A stretch of DNA of 64,000 nt from Typha latifolia (taxonomy: Eukaryota; Streptophyta; Magnoliopsida; Poales; Typhaceae): the NCBI GenBank assembly GCA_019914945.1, contig CM034099.1, positions 3,038,001-3,102,000 on the forward strand, read 5' to 3'. A model generated the notes under the pieces. The model had not been told where the DNA came from and searched no databases. It saw only the letters and a program-made list of their open reading frames with translations. Both the position numbers and the translations under genes were made by a program. Positions 48,571 through 62,459 of the stretch are shown here, in pieces. Position 1 is the first letter of the stretch; the number at the start of each line of letters is the position of its first letter.

Positions 48571-51500
48571 TCAGACACCTAGGTCCTCAGGTTTTTCTAA
48601 TGAATAAGCACTACCTGGGACCTTGATGAACAAAATTTCGTCCTCAGAGCCTACGAAATCCTTTTCTTCATTTCCCTGAACATGAATAAAAGAAGACAGT
48701 AAGTGGAGCTTATTCAGGTCCACAATTATCATTTACATTCAGATTCTGAATTATACAGTTTTCAAAGTATGAAGCTTATTCTGTAGAACGGCAACAAAAG
48801 AAGAGGAGAATCTTTCAAAAAATCTACAAAATGATGAATATCATCATACTAATATCAAAAGATGCTAAGAAACGGATCAATTTAAGGCCAAATATAGTTC
48901 AGCATAAAATGGGGTTAGTAGAGTATTCTCATCATAGAATGTCTATAATATGTACTGTATAATAAAATGACATCGATACTGAAAGAAAAAAAGAACAGAC
49001 TATTATGCACAAGGTTATAGACCATCTTTTTAAGTTTGTAGTAACATCAGAATGGAGTTCATTTCCATAATTTTGCCAAATACAGATCCTAATCAGATAA
49101 TTAACATACAAGAAGACTGAAGCAACAAGACGGTATATATTCAAGTTCAATCCAGATGTAACTATGTAAGTACTAACTTCAACAGAAACAATAGGTTCGG
49201 TACTGTTCCCTTCTTGGACTCCCTTCATGGCAATTTTGAGATGTTCTTTTGCCCTCATCCTCATTATGCGTAGTTCAGTACGCTGAGCATTAGTGATCTC
49301 ATAATGACAGGCCACACAGAGGGTTCTCATGTTCTCTAGTCTACATTCGCCTGCAACCAAGTTGACTCGGATTAGAGTATTTCTATTTACGACTTACAAC
49401 TGCAAGAGTTGGGCTTTAGTATTTAAATATTTCATACCTCCACCTCTGTAGACTGGTACTATATGGTCCGCATGCCATGCATTTCCCTCATTTGGTTCAC
49501 GGATGAGTTTATTCAGCCTATGATAATCCATGCAGTAGCAAAACTTTAACTTATGGCCTCATCATTGGTAAGACACTAATGCAACTATTATAAGAAAGCA
49601 CTTGAGCAATAATGCTGCTATCTCACAAATATTAGGTCCTTAATTTATAAAGATTGTCTAATAGAAAACCTAAAATAGGACGAGCGATAATTGGCTAATT
49701 GCTAATGGTAATGGTCCTAAGAGATCTCCTCATTCATTCTATTTGGTAATTGCTAATGGTAACTGCTAATGGTAATGGCTAATTGCTAATGGTAATAATG
49801 GTAATTGCAAAGATAGCACAATCTATTTGTTAGTAGATAACATACCTAAGACCAACTCTCTTATCCACTAAGAAAATTATAGACAGGAATCATCATTGTT
49901 CTATTGATGGAGGACAATTAGGAAAAAAAAAAGAGTATTCCAAAACACATCTGCTAGAAAGTATGTTCCTCAGTACGAACTAAGAACAACATAGCTAAGT
50001 AACTCACAGCCTCTTTTTGCTTGCCAATTTTGGAGCAACCTTCTCAATGTATTCTCTTCGCTTTCGGATAGATAGAACTCTGACAGCTTTGACAAGTTCA
50101 CAACAATCCAGTTTGCATTGAGCACATACACCACGCTCCAATTGAAAAAGTGCCTGGTAAGAAATTTTGCGAGAAGAAGCAGTAAAGCATATTTGATCTT
50201 GATTAGATTTCCACAAGTCCAATATATATAACTACAATGTGATACATGATTTCAACAATTAGCAAGTGCCCACCGACCTGACGAAGGGCTCTCTGACTGG
50301 TTCTTATTCGAAATTCTTGGTAACAGCTCAGTTTGCAAAATAAATCTTCAAAATATTCAGGTGCCTTTGCAAGGTTGCCACTAGGAAAACAACTTAATAT
50401 TAAAAGAACAGAAGAAAAAAGTTACAAAAGAAACATTAGCATTTAAACCTACAAGTGAACATACCAGCAAGGTCCTTGGCAAAGTTTGCAGAGAGGTTCA
50501 TCATCAACAGTCCAAGCCTGAGAGTACTTCTTCTCCTTGGCAGTCCCGCCATGTAAGATAACATTCTTCCACACAGCATTTTCTGGTAGAGGACAACTTA
50601 TATCACTTAAAGGGGTGACACGTCTCTTACTCCCACCTTTCAGCAATCCCTGAATGATAAAGGAATTTCCATTAATATCTGAACCATGTTACTGAAAAAA
50701 AAAGGAAAACTGAACTAAAGTCTGATGGTGTATCAAAAGAACAAGGCATCATTAAGTTTAAAGTTTTAACATGCTGACACATGCTAATAACTGTAAACTG
50801 AACTAATTTCTAAAAGGAACATACTTCAGAGGAGTGATTCATATTCCCCTTCAGATAGCACAACTCAAGACTCAGAGGAAGTTCTAATGGCTTTCCAAGG
50901 AGCTTGTTCCGATCAATAGGCCTTAAACTACTCCACTCTTTAATGAATGACGTGAAGACACAGCATAACTTAGGATTTTCCTTTAGGACTTGCAGGGTCT
51001 CTTCCTTCTTCTCCTGACCAGAACTACATGCTAATGAATCTAGTTCTTCTGGACGAAAATTTTCAAAAAGTGGTCTTGGTCTTGAATCCTTTCCTGGAAT
51101 GCAAATGTACAAATGAATCCGCCCTGTGTGTTGGCTCACCTAAAAAAGGATATAAGTTAGAAGAAAAGAGATTAAAAATCAATTAGATCTTTAACCAATA
51201 GAAGCAAATAAGAGTATTAAAACATTTGACTCGCATAAAATAAATATCAGCTCAATATCTTGATAGATGTAAACCTACAAGTTTATTACTATGACTAAAT
51301 TCTTATGAGGATTTTCGTAAGATGTGTTACTAATTAAAAACATGAGCTGCTAAATCAAAATTTGCCTTCTCTTAAATCATACCAAGATCTAATAATAGTA
51401 ATGGGGCACAAACTTGTATATATGCCAGATATCCATTATCTAATGAATGAGCATAAAACAGAATTCATCTTCTCTCGGCCAGTCTAACAAATAGTAACAA

Positions 51501-54500
51501 GTTCTCTACTTGATGAATTATATTGTGCATTTAATACCCAAAACATAATTTCCAATCTTCAGGATTGCACCTTAATCATGATAGCAACAATCAATTGAAA
51601 CTTCTACTTCGTAACGAGGAAAATTTCTCATAGAGAAAAGATAACTACAAAACCATTTTTGGAAGTTACTTATGATGTGAAAATTAGTTCTGGGATCTTA
51701 TGGACATTAAACAAAATATCACTAGAGAAATATATTTTACCTCAAACCGCAGAAATTCTGCTTCAATATGATTGTTCATATCACATTTGCCACCTAAAGA
51801 AAATCTCTTGCCAACCTGCGATGTCTATCCTAACTTGGTATTAGTGCAGGATCTTTAAAGCAGTTGCCCTTATCTACAAAAATTCAAGGGAAAAAGTAAG
51901 TACCTTATGTGCTCTTACGCCTAGCAAGTCAAACTCTGAGTTTCTCTTGACTAGTTCGCAATTAGAAGTACCACAAGATTGATCAGCTTGAGAGATTACA
52001 GGATTGTTGCATTTCCAATTACTATATAGTGTAGGACATTCTTGCACATCCAAATCATGACAAATGTCATCCTACCAAAACAATTTTTGAAGTTAAAAGA
52101 CAAAACTGCAATTTACTAAGCAAACTAATAACTTCAAATTGTTTGTAAAGAAATAAATAAATAAATCAACACGAATCAATAAATTTGTGTTGGTGAGACG
52201 CAACATTAGGAGGAAAATTGTCCACCTCAAGTCGGTGAGGGACCGTACAAATAGAAAAACATGTATCCTCTTCAATGTGCTCAATGGTAGTATTTTCAGA
52301 TTCTTCCAGTGCTTCTCTGTAGGTTCTACAAGCCTGCAACGCCGGCTTAACTGTGGTGGTTCACAAAATTGAAGGCAATATTACTTAGAAAAGTCAATTC
52401 AGATGAACCTATAACTAGTCGCATCAATTATGTCACAGTCATTTCACAGGATTGTACCTGTCTCCTCTGAGCATGCTTGATTTGCATTTTTGCCACTGTG
52501 TTCTAGATGAACAATTCTCTCAACCTAAAAATCCAGTTGGATTACAGAATGACAAACTCGATATGATTTCAAGAAAAAAAATAATAAATTAGCAGAACAT
52601 AAATAATTTCATGTTACATCAAAGAGTTCAACAATGTGAAGGAAGATTCAACAGGTTTCTTCACAGTCATATACTAGAACCTCAAAAGATGTATTATTAA
52701 GAACAGAAGATAGTTTACCTCAATCTCTCTTATTGAATCTTCCTTGCCATTCATCATAGATGAAACACGGAAAAGACTTTTGTTTAAGTGCTGCCAGTGC
52801 GATTCATCTGATGTGTCCTGTCAGATCATAATAAATCCATTTATAGCAAGCCAAGGGCAACAAAAATCACCTGACAGGCAAATCTTTTGAAAAGTTTTAT
52901 ACCTTTGCACAGAAAATGTATATATTGACAGCATTCATTTGTCCTCTCCTATGAGCTCTATCCTCAGCCTACCAAATGCAAGAAGCATGCATATAAAGCT
53001 TTAAGTTTGCATATCAGCAATGCTACCTTATAGGATTAAGCAGCTACAAGATCTTGCAAGTTGCAACAGGTAAGAAACATGCACAAAAACCTTAGCACTT
53101 GCAACATAAATCACTTTAAAAAAAATAAGATCAAAATACACACACTCTCAAGTGACACTATGCGGTCTCCTGTTAACATGTTAGCTGGCATGCTATCTCA
53201 TTCTTTATGGCAGAGAAAAAAGTAAATTGCATAAATGAAACATTCAACACAAAAAAGCAATAAGCTTAGCCTTATGTTCCAATTTTTCAGGGACCAATAG
53301 ATAAGGATCACCATTCAGCTATTGTTTAAGCCATTCATCCAGTCAACCTGTAGATTTAAAGGACCAATGCTCCAACCTCTGTACAACCATTCATACGTAA
53401 CAAATTAAATACTTTACCAATGGGAAAATGTATATGGAATTGAACATAAGAAAATTGACCAAATTACCAATGCTAATAAAAAAGAAAAAGCATACTTCTT
53501 GGTACTACGTTAAAATATCTTCATTATGATTTATTTATTAATGAATGCAATCTGCAGACCTTTAATGAAGTATTGCATTACAGATCTATCAAATCCTTCT
53601 GAAAAATTGCAACATCTAGGGGCTTCATTAACATCACAAGTTTTAAGTTTAACAAACATGAAGCTCCAAAAATGATATCAAAATATTTTTGGAGCAACAA
53701 AACAGATAAAGATATTCGAAAAAAGTAAAATTTAAGAAAAAAAAAACCTGAAGCATTTCTGATGCCGATTTAGGCAGCTCCAAGAAAACAACATTTTGAG
53801 CAGATGAAAAGTTTAAACCAACACCCCCAGCAGTTATTCCAATTATCGCAATCTTGACCTGATGCATTTGTGGACCATATTATTATAGTTAAACACTTGA
53901 TTAAAATCTTTATTCTTGCAAAGAATAACAATCAATAATAATGGAATTAGAAAGAGAAAAAAAATTGAAAAAAGGTGCTATTAAGAAAGGGAAAAAGAGG
54001 TTAAATGCTTTCCATTCACACAAACAAACAAAAAAATCTAAAAATTGAAACTAAAGATCTCTCCTCAACCATCTAACATTAATTTAGACTGAATGCAGAA
54101 AGAATATTAACCTCCGCAGATAAACGAAAAGCTTCAACAGCTTCTTGCCTGTCTCTGGCAAGTGTGCTACCATCAATTCGAACAAATTTGATCCCATTCT
54201 CAGAAATAAATGCCTGAAAAATAAAATATAGCACAATTGTCAAAGCAACACAAAACATCAAAATATTTTTCTTACATGAAATTATGGATCATACTATAGA
54301 AAAAAATTGAAATCCGATATTTCAAGAGTTGCTTTCTAAATTTATATGCATGCTCTTAATCAGCATAACTGTAAAATACTAAGATATTCAAGAGATAAAT
54401 TGAGCAGCAGCTGCTTAAAGCAGTGTACTATTTCATTTTAGTACAAGTACAATATTAACCTCTTTAACTTGGAAAAATTAGTCAGAATATATATCCAACT

Positions 54501-57500
54501 ATAGCCTTAGAAGATGGAGTTTTCACAAAACAAAGGACAACTGAGAACTATATAGTATAAAAAGGTATAACATCTTTGTCCACAACTTTACATGGTGGCA
54601 TGGTGGCTAAGGGCCGAGCAGCTGAGGATAACAGATAATCGTGTAAGATATGGTCTGATAGAAACATTAGCTATGGCCATCAGAGAAATGGTCTAAATAA
54701 TTTCAGTCATATCTGGCAGAAAAACTAGTTTAGCAAATTACAGCCGTAACTGAAATCTGACCTGTATTCCATCTAGAACCTTCAAATGATGGGCAAAAAT
54801 TATCATTTTCTGAGTATCCAATCCCATGTCCAAGCTATTATCAGAATCAGAAACTCCAATTGTGGAATAGTTGAAAAACCACTCACGAAATTCAGATAAT
54901 TTTGCAATGCCAATTTCTTGAGGGGAAAGCAGCTTTGAAGACTTCTTGCAACCTAAATCTGAGAGGAACAGAAGGAACAATTAATTATCAAGAATAAAAA
55001 GCAAGTCCTCTATATAGCCAACTAGCCAAGACTATTAGAGCTCCTTGATTGCAACTAGTCATAAAAAAAAAACCAATATTGCAAGTACCGTTATTAATCG
55101 AGAATTGTCGCCAGTACCAGATAACTATTATTAAAAAGTTGTTACGGTTCAGCTAGATACAGCTTGGACCTTATCAAACCATCCCAAAAGAAATAATTTT
55201 TGCTTTTGAAGAATAAAGATTTATGGCTATTGCGTTCGAACGCCTCCCTGAACTTAAACCAAATGAGCCCTTATCTCCTTCCTCCCATGGCATCCGTCAT
55301 CGGACGTCATCTTCTTCCTCCTTCAATCCGACCGTGCCCCCACGCCTATCAAGGATTGGTCCACCCTCTATCCCTTCGCCTAGCTTAATACTTTATCACA
55401 TCATCGCTGTCATTGTCACCTCCCAATACCCTAATCATTACTCCACCTTCCACTAACCATGACCATCCCGGCACTAAAAGACCAACAATCAATATTTTCC
55501 TCATAAGTTCTGATCTACACCTCTGATCGACATGATTCTAATTGCTTTAGATCTCTTACTTCAAGAGGAACAACCCATCAAAATATCAGATCTTTTGGAC
55601 AGATAGATAGCTGTAGTTCTAAAAAATTCCGACCTAAATTGGAACCAAGTTGATTGATCATATCTCTCATCGAAAGCCCCCTAACAAAGTCAAGCTCATC
55701 AATCAAAAGAACAGCCTTACTATGAGAAGGATTTAAATTTACACCATATTTCATTGTTTGTTCTTAATTTTGTAGAATGAAGACTGAGACGTATTTCAGA
55801 ATTGTCCATTATGCAAAACTTGCTCAATTTGATGAACATTTCAAGATTTTAAAATTATGTAGGTTTATTAGTTATATATGTATAAATTTGTTGGAACTTG
55901 GAATTACATTCTGAAGAAATAGACTAATCTGATTTTGTGCACTGCCTGATTGTATTGTGAGGTTGTTGTTTGACACATTTTGCATTTGCCAAAAGTAGCA
56001 TGTACCAGTTTTTCCCTTGCATTTGAAGAGTTGAATTCTAACTGCACAAAAGCAGTTGCCAAGCTTTGGCCTCATGCCTTCACATCGGAGATGTATAATC
56101 CTCTTATGAGGATTTTAATTTTTTTAGGACTTTGCCTGAAACAATGTACATCTCAGGCTCTCAGCTTGGAGTATAGTTTGACTATGATCATTAGCATATC
56201 TGGATGGTAATACCATTTTAATTCAACATTTAAGTTCCCTGGGAATATCCATCTAATTTGGAGATAGAATACAACTGTGATCCATCAGCATCTTCACCAA
56301 GGTTATTTTAGTACTCCCTCATAGTTATGCAGCTCCCTATTGCATGTAGACATCCCTTAAGACATTATACAACAGTAACTTCTAAAGAGACAAATATGAT
56401 TACCAAGTGCAGAGAGTGAAAACATAAAGCCACTGCAACAAACAGACATACAAGCATATATGCCAGAAGATTCAAGACAGTTTTAATGCTTGATACAATT
56501 AAAGAACAGTTACCATTAGTAAAAGTTTTCTCCATTTTCTCACTTCCGCTGATATTGGTACAACAGCCATCCAGAAGTTCCTCTGCATGTTCCATTTCTA
56601 TAATCGTTCCTCCAGTTAGACTACATAATTTAGTTGCTAGAACTATATCTGCTACCTTCAACTTCACTCGAATAATCTGCCGACGCTTGGGAGGTAATTG
56701 TGCCAACACATGATCCTTTAAACGTCTAATCTGTTGCATGAAAACTAGTTCAGAAGTCAAACAAGTTATGCAACCTTAGATAAACAAGAAAATGGTTACA
56801 TAAAACCAATATAATTTATCTGTAGTATCCATCAAAATAGTACAGAATGCCCACTCCCATGTATGACGTAACAATGTGAACTTCTTATAAGTCTTCCAAA
56901 AATAAAAATTCCAGTGCCAGATCACAATATTTCAGCAAGCTCTAGATCACTTTTAAATTAAATGCCTCCAACAAGTATCTTCATTTTATATCAAGCAAAT
57001 GGCAGATGATTAGTGAGAAATGGAATTAATTTGCTAATATAATTATAAAATGAATTAATTAGCATACGATTCTAAAAGTAAGCAACTAACATAATTAACA
57101 GAATAGGTACTACTGCAAAAAAAGGAGAAATTTGTAAAATGAAAATCTTTGATACAATTTCAGGCTTTCAGCACCATTAAGAGTGTGTTGATACTTTGAT
57201 TAACGGGAAGTAGAAAAAGAAAGTGTGCAACTTGCTTAATATTCATCACTTTGTGGTGCTTAGATGAAGAAAGTGAAGTGTGAATGAGTTTCTCCATTTT
57301 CCTAAACCCACCTAATGTTCCTAATTTTGGCTCATTCCACTTCCTCTATTAAAAAGAGAGAGTGATACTTTCCACCTTTTTATACATTGCATGTCATCAT
57401 TAATATCATAATTACTCGTTCCACCAAACACTCCCAATTTTTATTAAACACTAATAAGTGATGATTATTTATTAAAAGTGACTTTATTGGAAACTTTCAT

Positions 57501-60327
57501 CACTTTTTTCTCTCTACTTCTTATCAATCAAACATGCCCTAGAAGTTTGCTCAAGTGACTATGGATTTGCAAATATATGGGATTACACAGATGTTCCTAA
57601 CTTCCTTCAACACAACATTGCTCATCAAAGTTTGATAGGTTTGCTGTTTTTCTTAGACGAATGACGCTGAATATCTTTCAGATGGATTGTGATGGATGAT
57701 TCAACTGGGGAAAGAAAGAATATGCAAAAACCTGCATAAAAGGCATAATGATCTTAGACTATCTCAGAGAGGTTCTTTTCAATAGACATGTATGTGAAGA
57801 TGCTGACTGCCGCCAACATTGAAAATATACCTCCAACACAAGATCATGTTGGACAACGGCTTTTACAATCAATCATGAGGGCCACAAATTTTGGGACACA
57901 TAAACCAATAATAATCAAGAAGTGACATAAAGGAAAAACAAAAACAAAACACATTTGTCAGATTCCTAAAACATTGAGACAAATTTGACATATGAGAGTA
58001 TATACAATAGATATATGCACATAAAGCCGTATAAGAAGTAGGGAAAAGAACAAACAAACCATAAGGGTTTGCCGAAGCAGCACATTTAATTCTGGCAACC
58101 GAGTACCCTTGGAGAAGTCCTGCATGAGTGCATAGGATTAAACATGAGATTTAATTCACAACAAAATTTAAACTAGAAAAGTGAAAATGGAAGGACTAGC
58201 CTTTAATATGTTGCACAATTTATTTACTAGCTAGCCTTTAATGTTTTGATATGCCTAGATATTTTTGGTATCAAATTGTGGGGTGGGGCTGCGGAGGGTT
58301 TACAAGTACAAATTAATTATCAATTCAATCAAATCAAGCAACCAAATAGAGTACTTAAGTACAGGAAAAAGAATACTGCAACATGAGGATGAAAAGGTTG
58401 TCACAGTCAATGCACTGATTTAATACCAACCTGATAAGTTTTCCCATGAGAGCCTTGAGCAGACCTCATTAAGCAATAATTCTTGGCAAATTCATACTTA
58501 TCATTACCCAGTAACCGAGGCCTGAAGTGGGAAATCATTGTAAAAAGAATTACTATATCAGAGACAGACTCAAGTTTTCTGCAATTCCAGAAAATTGGAA
58601 AACAGAAAAGGGAAATAATAAATAGTACTCACCATAACAGGTTTATCTGGTGATAAATGTCATAGGGCCTATCATCACCTAAGACAAACCAAAATATAGC
58701 TTACATCCATAAACATTATGGAACATAACTAGTCAAGACCATAAGACAAAAGAGATATATGACAAGCTATATTAAAGGCAAAGCTAGAAGTTGACTTCAA
58801 ATATAATTTACTCTTATCTCACCTTTCTGAGATTGTCATATTAAATGTAAAGACACCTAGCTTGATAACATGAAATAGGGTTTCAAACTTTAACTTGATC
58901 CTCATTATTAGCAATTACGACTCAAAAAAGGCAATAGATCAGCGGATCCTATTCTGAGGAATAAACTTTCTGCACCTTACTTGTGTAAACTACTCATTGT
59001 GTAATCTATACAATAGTAAATAATTGAAGGTCTAAGTCCTCCATAATAAAGCACAAATTTACATCACAAAACGAAAACACAAAAAGAATTCCATATAAGT
59101 GACAAGGATTTTAGCATTGAGATTCACTCCAATAGAACCTTGACAAAGAAGGTGTTCCAGAGAGTAGAATAATGTGTTTAACCATTGTGGCCAGTTGAAG
59201 TATTACTCTTGTCTGTCACAAACAAAAAAAGGAAAAGTTAGATAGAAATATGATAAAATTCAGCAAAGGGCTTTATTATCATCAGACTTGAATAAGAAAT
59301 TTTTGTTGAATGAGAGGATCTACAATGTTAAACATTTATATATTAGAAACTTCTAAAGGAGGATATTTTATAACAAATGTCTAAACATAATCTAAAATTA
59401 TCATCGATTAAGTCAGAATCTAGTAGAAAAATCTGATTCATTAAAAAGGAATGGACAGAAAGAATGAATTGATCTGCATCTATGAAACAGGTAGAAAATA
59501 TTTGCCAAACATAATATGACCTGATGGATAAAATGGTAATAGAGAGTATCATTCAGTAAAAGATGTCATGCTTAGAAGGAAATAAATATTAACTACCATC
59601 GATGTGAAGAAGTACCTCTTCTTTCTCAGATTTTTTCCTTGTGCAGCGTATATTGTGTGATTCATCAATAATCACAAGTGCCCATTCCCTTTCTAACATA
59701 CTCTTACTAAGGCGACTCAACATCTTATATGAAACAACTACTACTTTTGGACATGCTTCCAAATGATCGAGACTATTTTGATGGCCAAATACTGAAAAGA
59801 CAAAACAATATGGTGATAAGTATCTTCAGCAAAAAACTGATAATATCTTATGCTATGCAAAATAGAGTTGAATGGAGAATAAGTATTCATGTAGACCAAT
59901 ATCAACCACAATCTTTTTAGAAAATCTAAGTTCCCATTGTACTTATCATTTTTCCTTTTTCTCTCTAGATGAACTTCAAATAGTTCATAAACATTACAGT
60001 GTGTGTATATTCATCAGAAACTAAAAGTAATAGTGTCATACTATAACAATTTCTGCAAAATAAAGGATACTCTCTATTGCAAAATTTCAAAACTTTCAGC
60101 CCATGTTCGGTTCGAGTTCAGGAAGGTCCCTGAACTCGGTCAGGTCCAACAATGATCGTGCCACAAACACAAACCATGCCGACCACCGGCTGACAAGTGT
60201 TGCGGCACGTGCCATAAAAGAGGGAGAAAAAAAGGTAAGGGACAAGTCACCTTCACCCTTCACGGCTCGCCGTCGCCCGAGCTCACACCCCTGTCCGGTA
60301 CCCTAGCCCGAGAAAGGAAGAAGAAAG

Positions 60328-60362
<35 letters not shown>

Positions 60363-61009
60363 CAGTCGATTAAAAATTTAAGTTACAAATCCGGATCAAC
60401 TTGGTTATCAGCAACTTGGCGAGTGGTGAGGTGCGATCGGCGAGGGCAAGCTCAACGACGAAATAGATGGCAACCGGCAAAACTCCTAGGAGGGGTGCCG
60501 TGTGCCAGTATGCCACCGGCACAATAAGTGTCGATCAGCACGGCTATCCATAGTAAGGACCCTAACCACGTTCAATAACAAAATAATGAAATATCATTTT
60601 ATCCTTAACCAAGTTCACTCCCCAATAAAGAAAGAGAAAATAAATAAAAATTCCAATTTGAATTCAAATAAATTTTAATCTATTATTTTCATATCTCATC
60701 AATGTTCTCTCCCTTCTCTCTCTCCCCCCTTCTCTTCTATCTTCCAAAAAATGCATGTCGTTTTATTGTAAAGGAGCTCATCTTTTACTATGGCTCATAA
60801 AAAAATTCCCAAAAAAATATTCATACACACCGGTGGAAAAATTAATTCAAGAAAAGCAAGAACTCTTAGAAAGTACCAAGATGGATATCCTTCGGTAGAA
60901 AGGTAGGAAGCCAATGTTCCAACTCCTCCGCCCAGGAATACCGCAAGACAGCTGGACAAACAATTAAAATAGGACCTTCATCCTTGAAACAATATGATAT
61001 TGCAATTGC
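48571..61009 (-). CDS. SNF2-family annealing helicase fused to an HNH nuclease (ZRANB3-like, At5g07810 type), 5' end missing
   Basis: Twenty-two minus-strand exons join in frame (942 residues): 61009-60877, 59791-59616, 59212-59139, 58668-58633, 58521-58431, 58119-58060, 56730-56514, 54958-54762, 54213-54112, 53858-53748, 52968-52903, 52817-52719, 52524-52458, 52350-52226, 52071-51904, 51139-50825, 50649-50465, 50380-50278, 50153-50008, 49517-49438, 49350-49178 and 48675-48571. The ATPase lobe shows ILIVCPAVLRYSWAEELEHW, the DESH box (VIIDESHNIR), and LLSGTPSLSRPYDIYHQINL. The helicase lobe shows VRIDGSTLARDRQEAV, GITAGGVGLNFSSAQNVVF and AEDRAHRRGQ. A linker with Cys pairs (CKLCQGPC, CAQCKLDC) leads to an HNH nuclease near 825-870: HADHIVPVYRGG, then ENMRTLCVACH. 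In animals ZRANB3 joins the same activities to remodel stalled forks. The exon with the Walker A motif should lie right of the window. Exon 14 has two in-frame donors 18 nt apart. Confidence 0.93.
49693..49808. repeat. TAATTGCTAATGG-type short tandem repeats
   Basis: Imperfect copies of GCTAATGGTAATGGCTAATT occur several times in two clusters separated by about 40 bp. They lie in an intron between the two exons that lead into the HNH domain. Confidence 0.65.
55225..55272. mobile_element. MITE end related to the Tourist-like family
   Basis: CCTCCCTGAACTTAAACCAA followed by ATGAGCCCTTA resembles the right end of the 33073-33236 element and the inverse of the left end at 60099. The matching left end was not located. 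The 130 bp to the right is unusually GC-rich for this intron and may belong to a separate insertion. Confidence 0.4.
57181..57540. mobile_element. MITE of about 360 bp in a SNF2-HNH intron
   Basis: The left end (GAGTGTGTTGATACTTTGAT, then GGGAAGTAGAAAAAGAAAGTG) is inversely similar to the right end (CACTTTTTTCTCTCTACTTC, then TTATCAATCAAACATGCCCT) over about 40 bp with a few indels. The interior is AT-rich and non-coding. A short TAA/CTA-like flank is possible, but the target duplication is not clear. Confidence 0.6.
60099..60860. mobile_element. Composite insertion: Tourist-like end with GC-rich repeat inside
   Basis: The left end GCCCATGTTCGGTTCGAG resembles the TGGCCCGTTTGGTTTGAG end at 33073. 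Near 60595 the phrase TAACCAAGTTCACTCCCCA matches TAACCAAGTTTACTCTCCA inside the 33073 element. Between them lies a GC-rich block (about 60150-60560) related to 62690-63080, with a (GA)n tract at 60331-60359. This reads as one element type inserted in another. The right end could not be fixed. Confidence 0.45.
60331..60359. repeat. (GA)n microsatellite
   Basis: About 14 GA units inside the GC-rich repeat; the related copy near 62930 carries a shorter GA run at the matching place. Confidence 0.9.
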
Positions 61010-62220
61010 CTGCAATATAATGATGAAAGTTTTCAAATTTACTGGAAACAAACAGTAATATCACTCTATAGCATATAAAAAAAGTAAAAAATACAAAGAT
61101 AAGCAGTAACAAGATTTCTCTATACAGTTGAGGGTGAGAGGATGGGAGAGAGATCAAAAGATGAAGAGGAAGGGAAAGTGATAATAACTTGTTGGCAAAC
61201 CTAATCTTTTCTAAAAATCAATATTGTCCTGCTACTGGTTAAACTTATTTTTCAGGTGGTTGTTAAATATATTGCCCTCATCCAACTCTTAGATGATCAA
61301 ATGATTCCTGGGGCACCAATTTCAAGATGCCGAGAGTGTTAACAGTAAACATTGAATCAAGCGTAAACTGTGCAATCACCACTCTTATGAGTCCATACTC
61401 CATATAATAATTAGTCTCTTAAAACTCAAAGATATCCCTAGTTATATCGTTCCCAAAGTATCCATATTGGATGTCTCCACGTTCTTAACACATTTAATCA
61501 TCTTCCAGTAGTAGTTAGCATAGATCAAGTGACACCAAATACTCCAAGTCTAATAGCTGTTTAAAATTAGGAAGTGTTCAAGAAGCACATTTCACCATTT
61601 TATGTATACAAGTTTTAAAAAAAAATACATACAATCAATTTGAAAAGCAATGTTGTAAAAGGTTTTCAACAAGAACATGGCAGCCATAGAGTTTTTCCAA
61701 ATGCTAAGAGAATGTGGATGACCTGATCCTGCAGCAACCTTAAATTAAAATTATATTTACAAAATGAAGCACCAAATTTTGTATAATCACTAATAAGTTA
61801 AAATGAAGAACACACTATCTTCATCCAGAAGATGACCAGTACAGGAAGCAATAGAAGCTTCCAATGAAAAAATGAAATAAACATCAACACAAGATGTTAA
61901 TAATTTATGATAGAACAGGGTGTACAAAAAACAATCTCATCCAAAGAAAAAAAAATAAGAAAAACTAACCTATAAAAGAAAGAACCACCAAACCATTTAG
62001 TTTTCAAAACCTAGAGCAACAACAGGGCTTGTTTCAGGATGGCACCAATCATGAGCTTGGCAAAATACAAGGTGGCCAAAGCACATAGTATAGCAAGAAT
62101 GGTCTAAAACCGCCATTATTGCAGACATTTGAGCCGCCAATACCAATTACTTAACATTTAAAAGTATGCCAAGAACCATTTCAATCTCATAATCTTTGTA
62201 TTACATATGTTAGTATCAGA

Positions 62221-62459
62221 TGGAGACTAAGGGCAACCGTATAGGTCTAGATGCTTCTCTTCTTCTCTGGAAGCAAACAAACAAATGGACGTCATGAAAG
62301 TAACACAGTTAGACTTGATCATCAAATGAATACTCTTTGGAGATTAAGGGCAACTGTATAGGTCTAGATGCTTCTCTTCTTCTTTGGAAACAAACAAACA
62401 AACAAATGGGCATCATGAAAGTAACTCAGTTAGACTTGATCATCAAATGAATACTCTTT
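62221..62459. repeat. Tandem duplication, two copies of about 117-121 bp
   Basis: Copy one begins TGGAGACTAAGGGCAACCGT at 62221 and copy two TGGAGATTAAGGGCAACTGT at 62338. They differ at only a few positions plus one ACAA unit, so this is a recent duplication. Confidence 0.9.
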
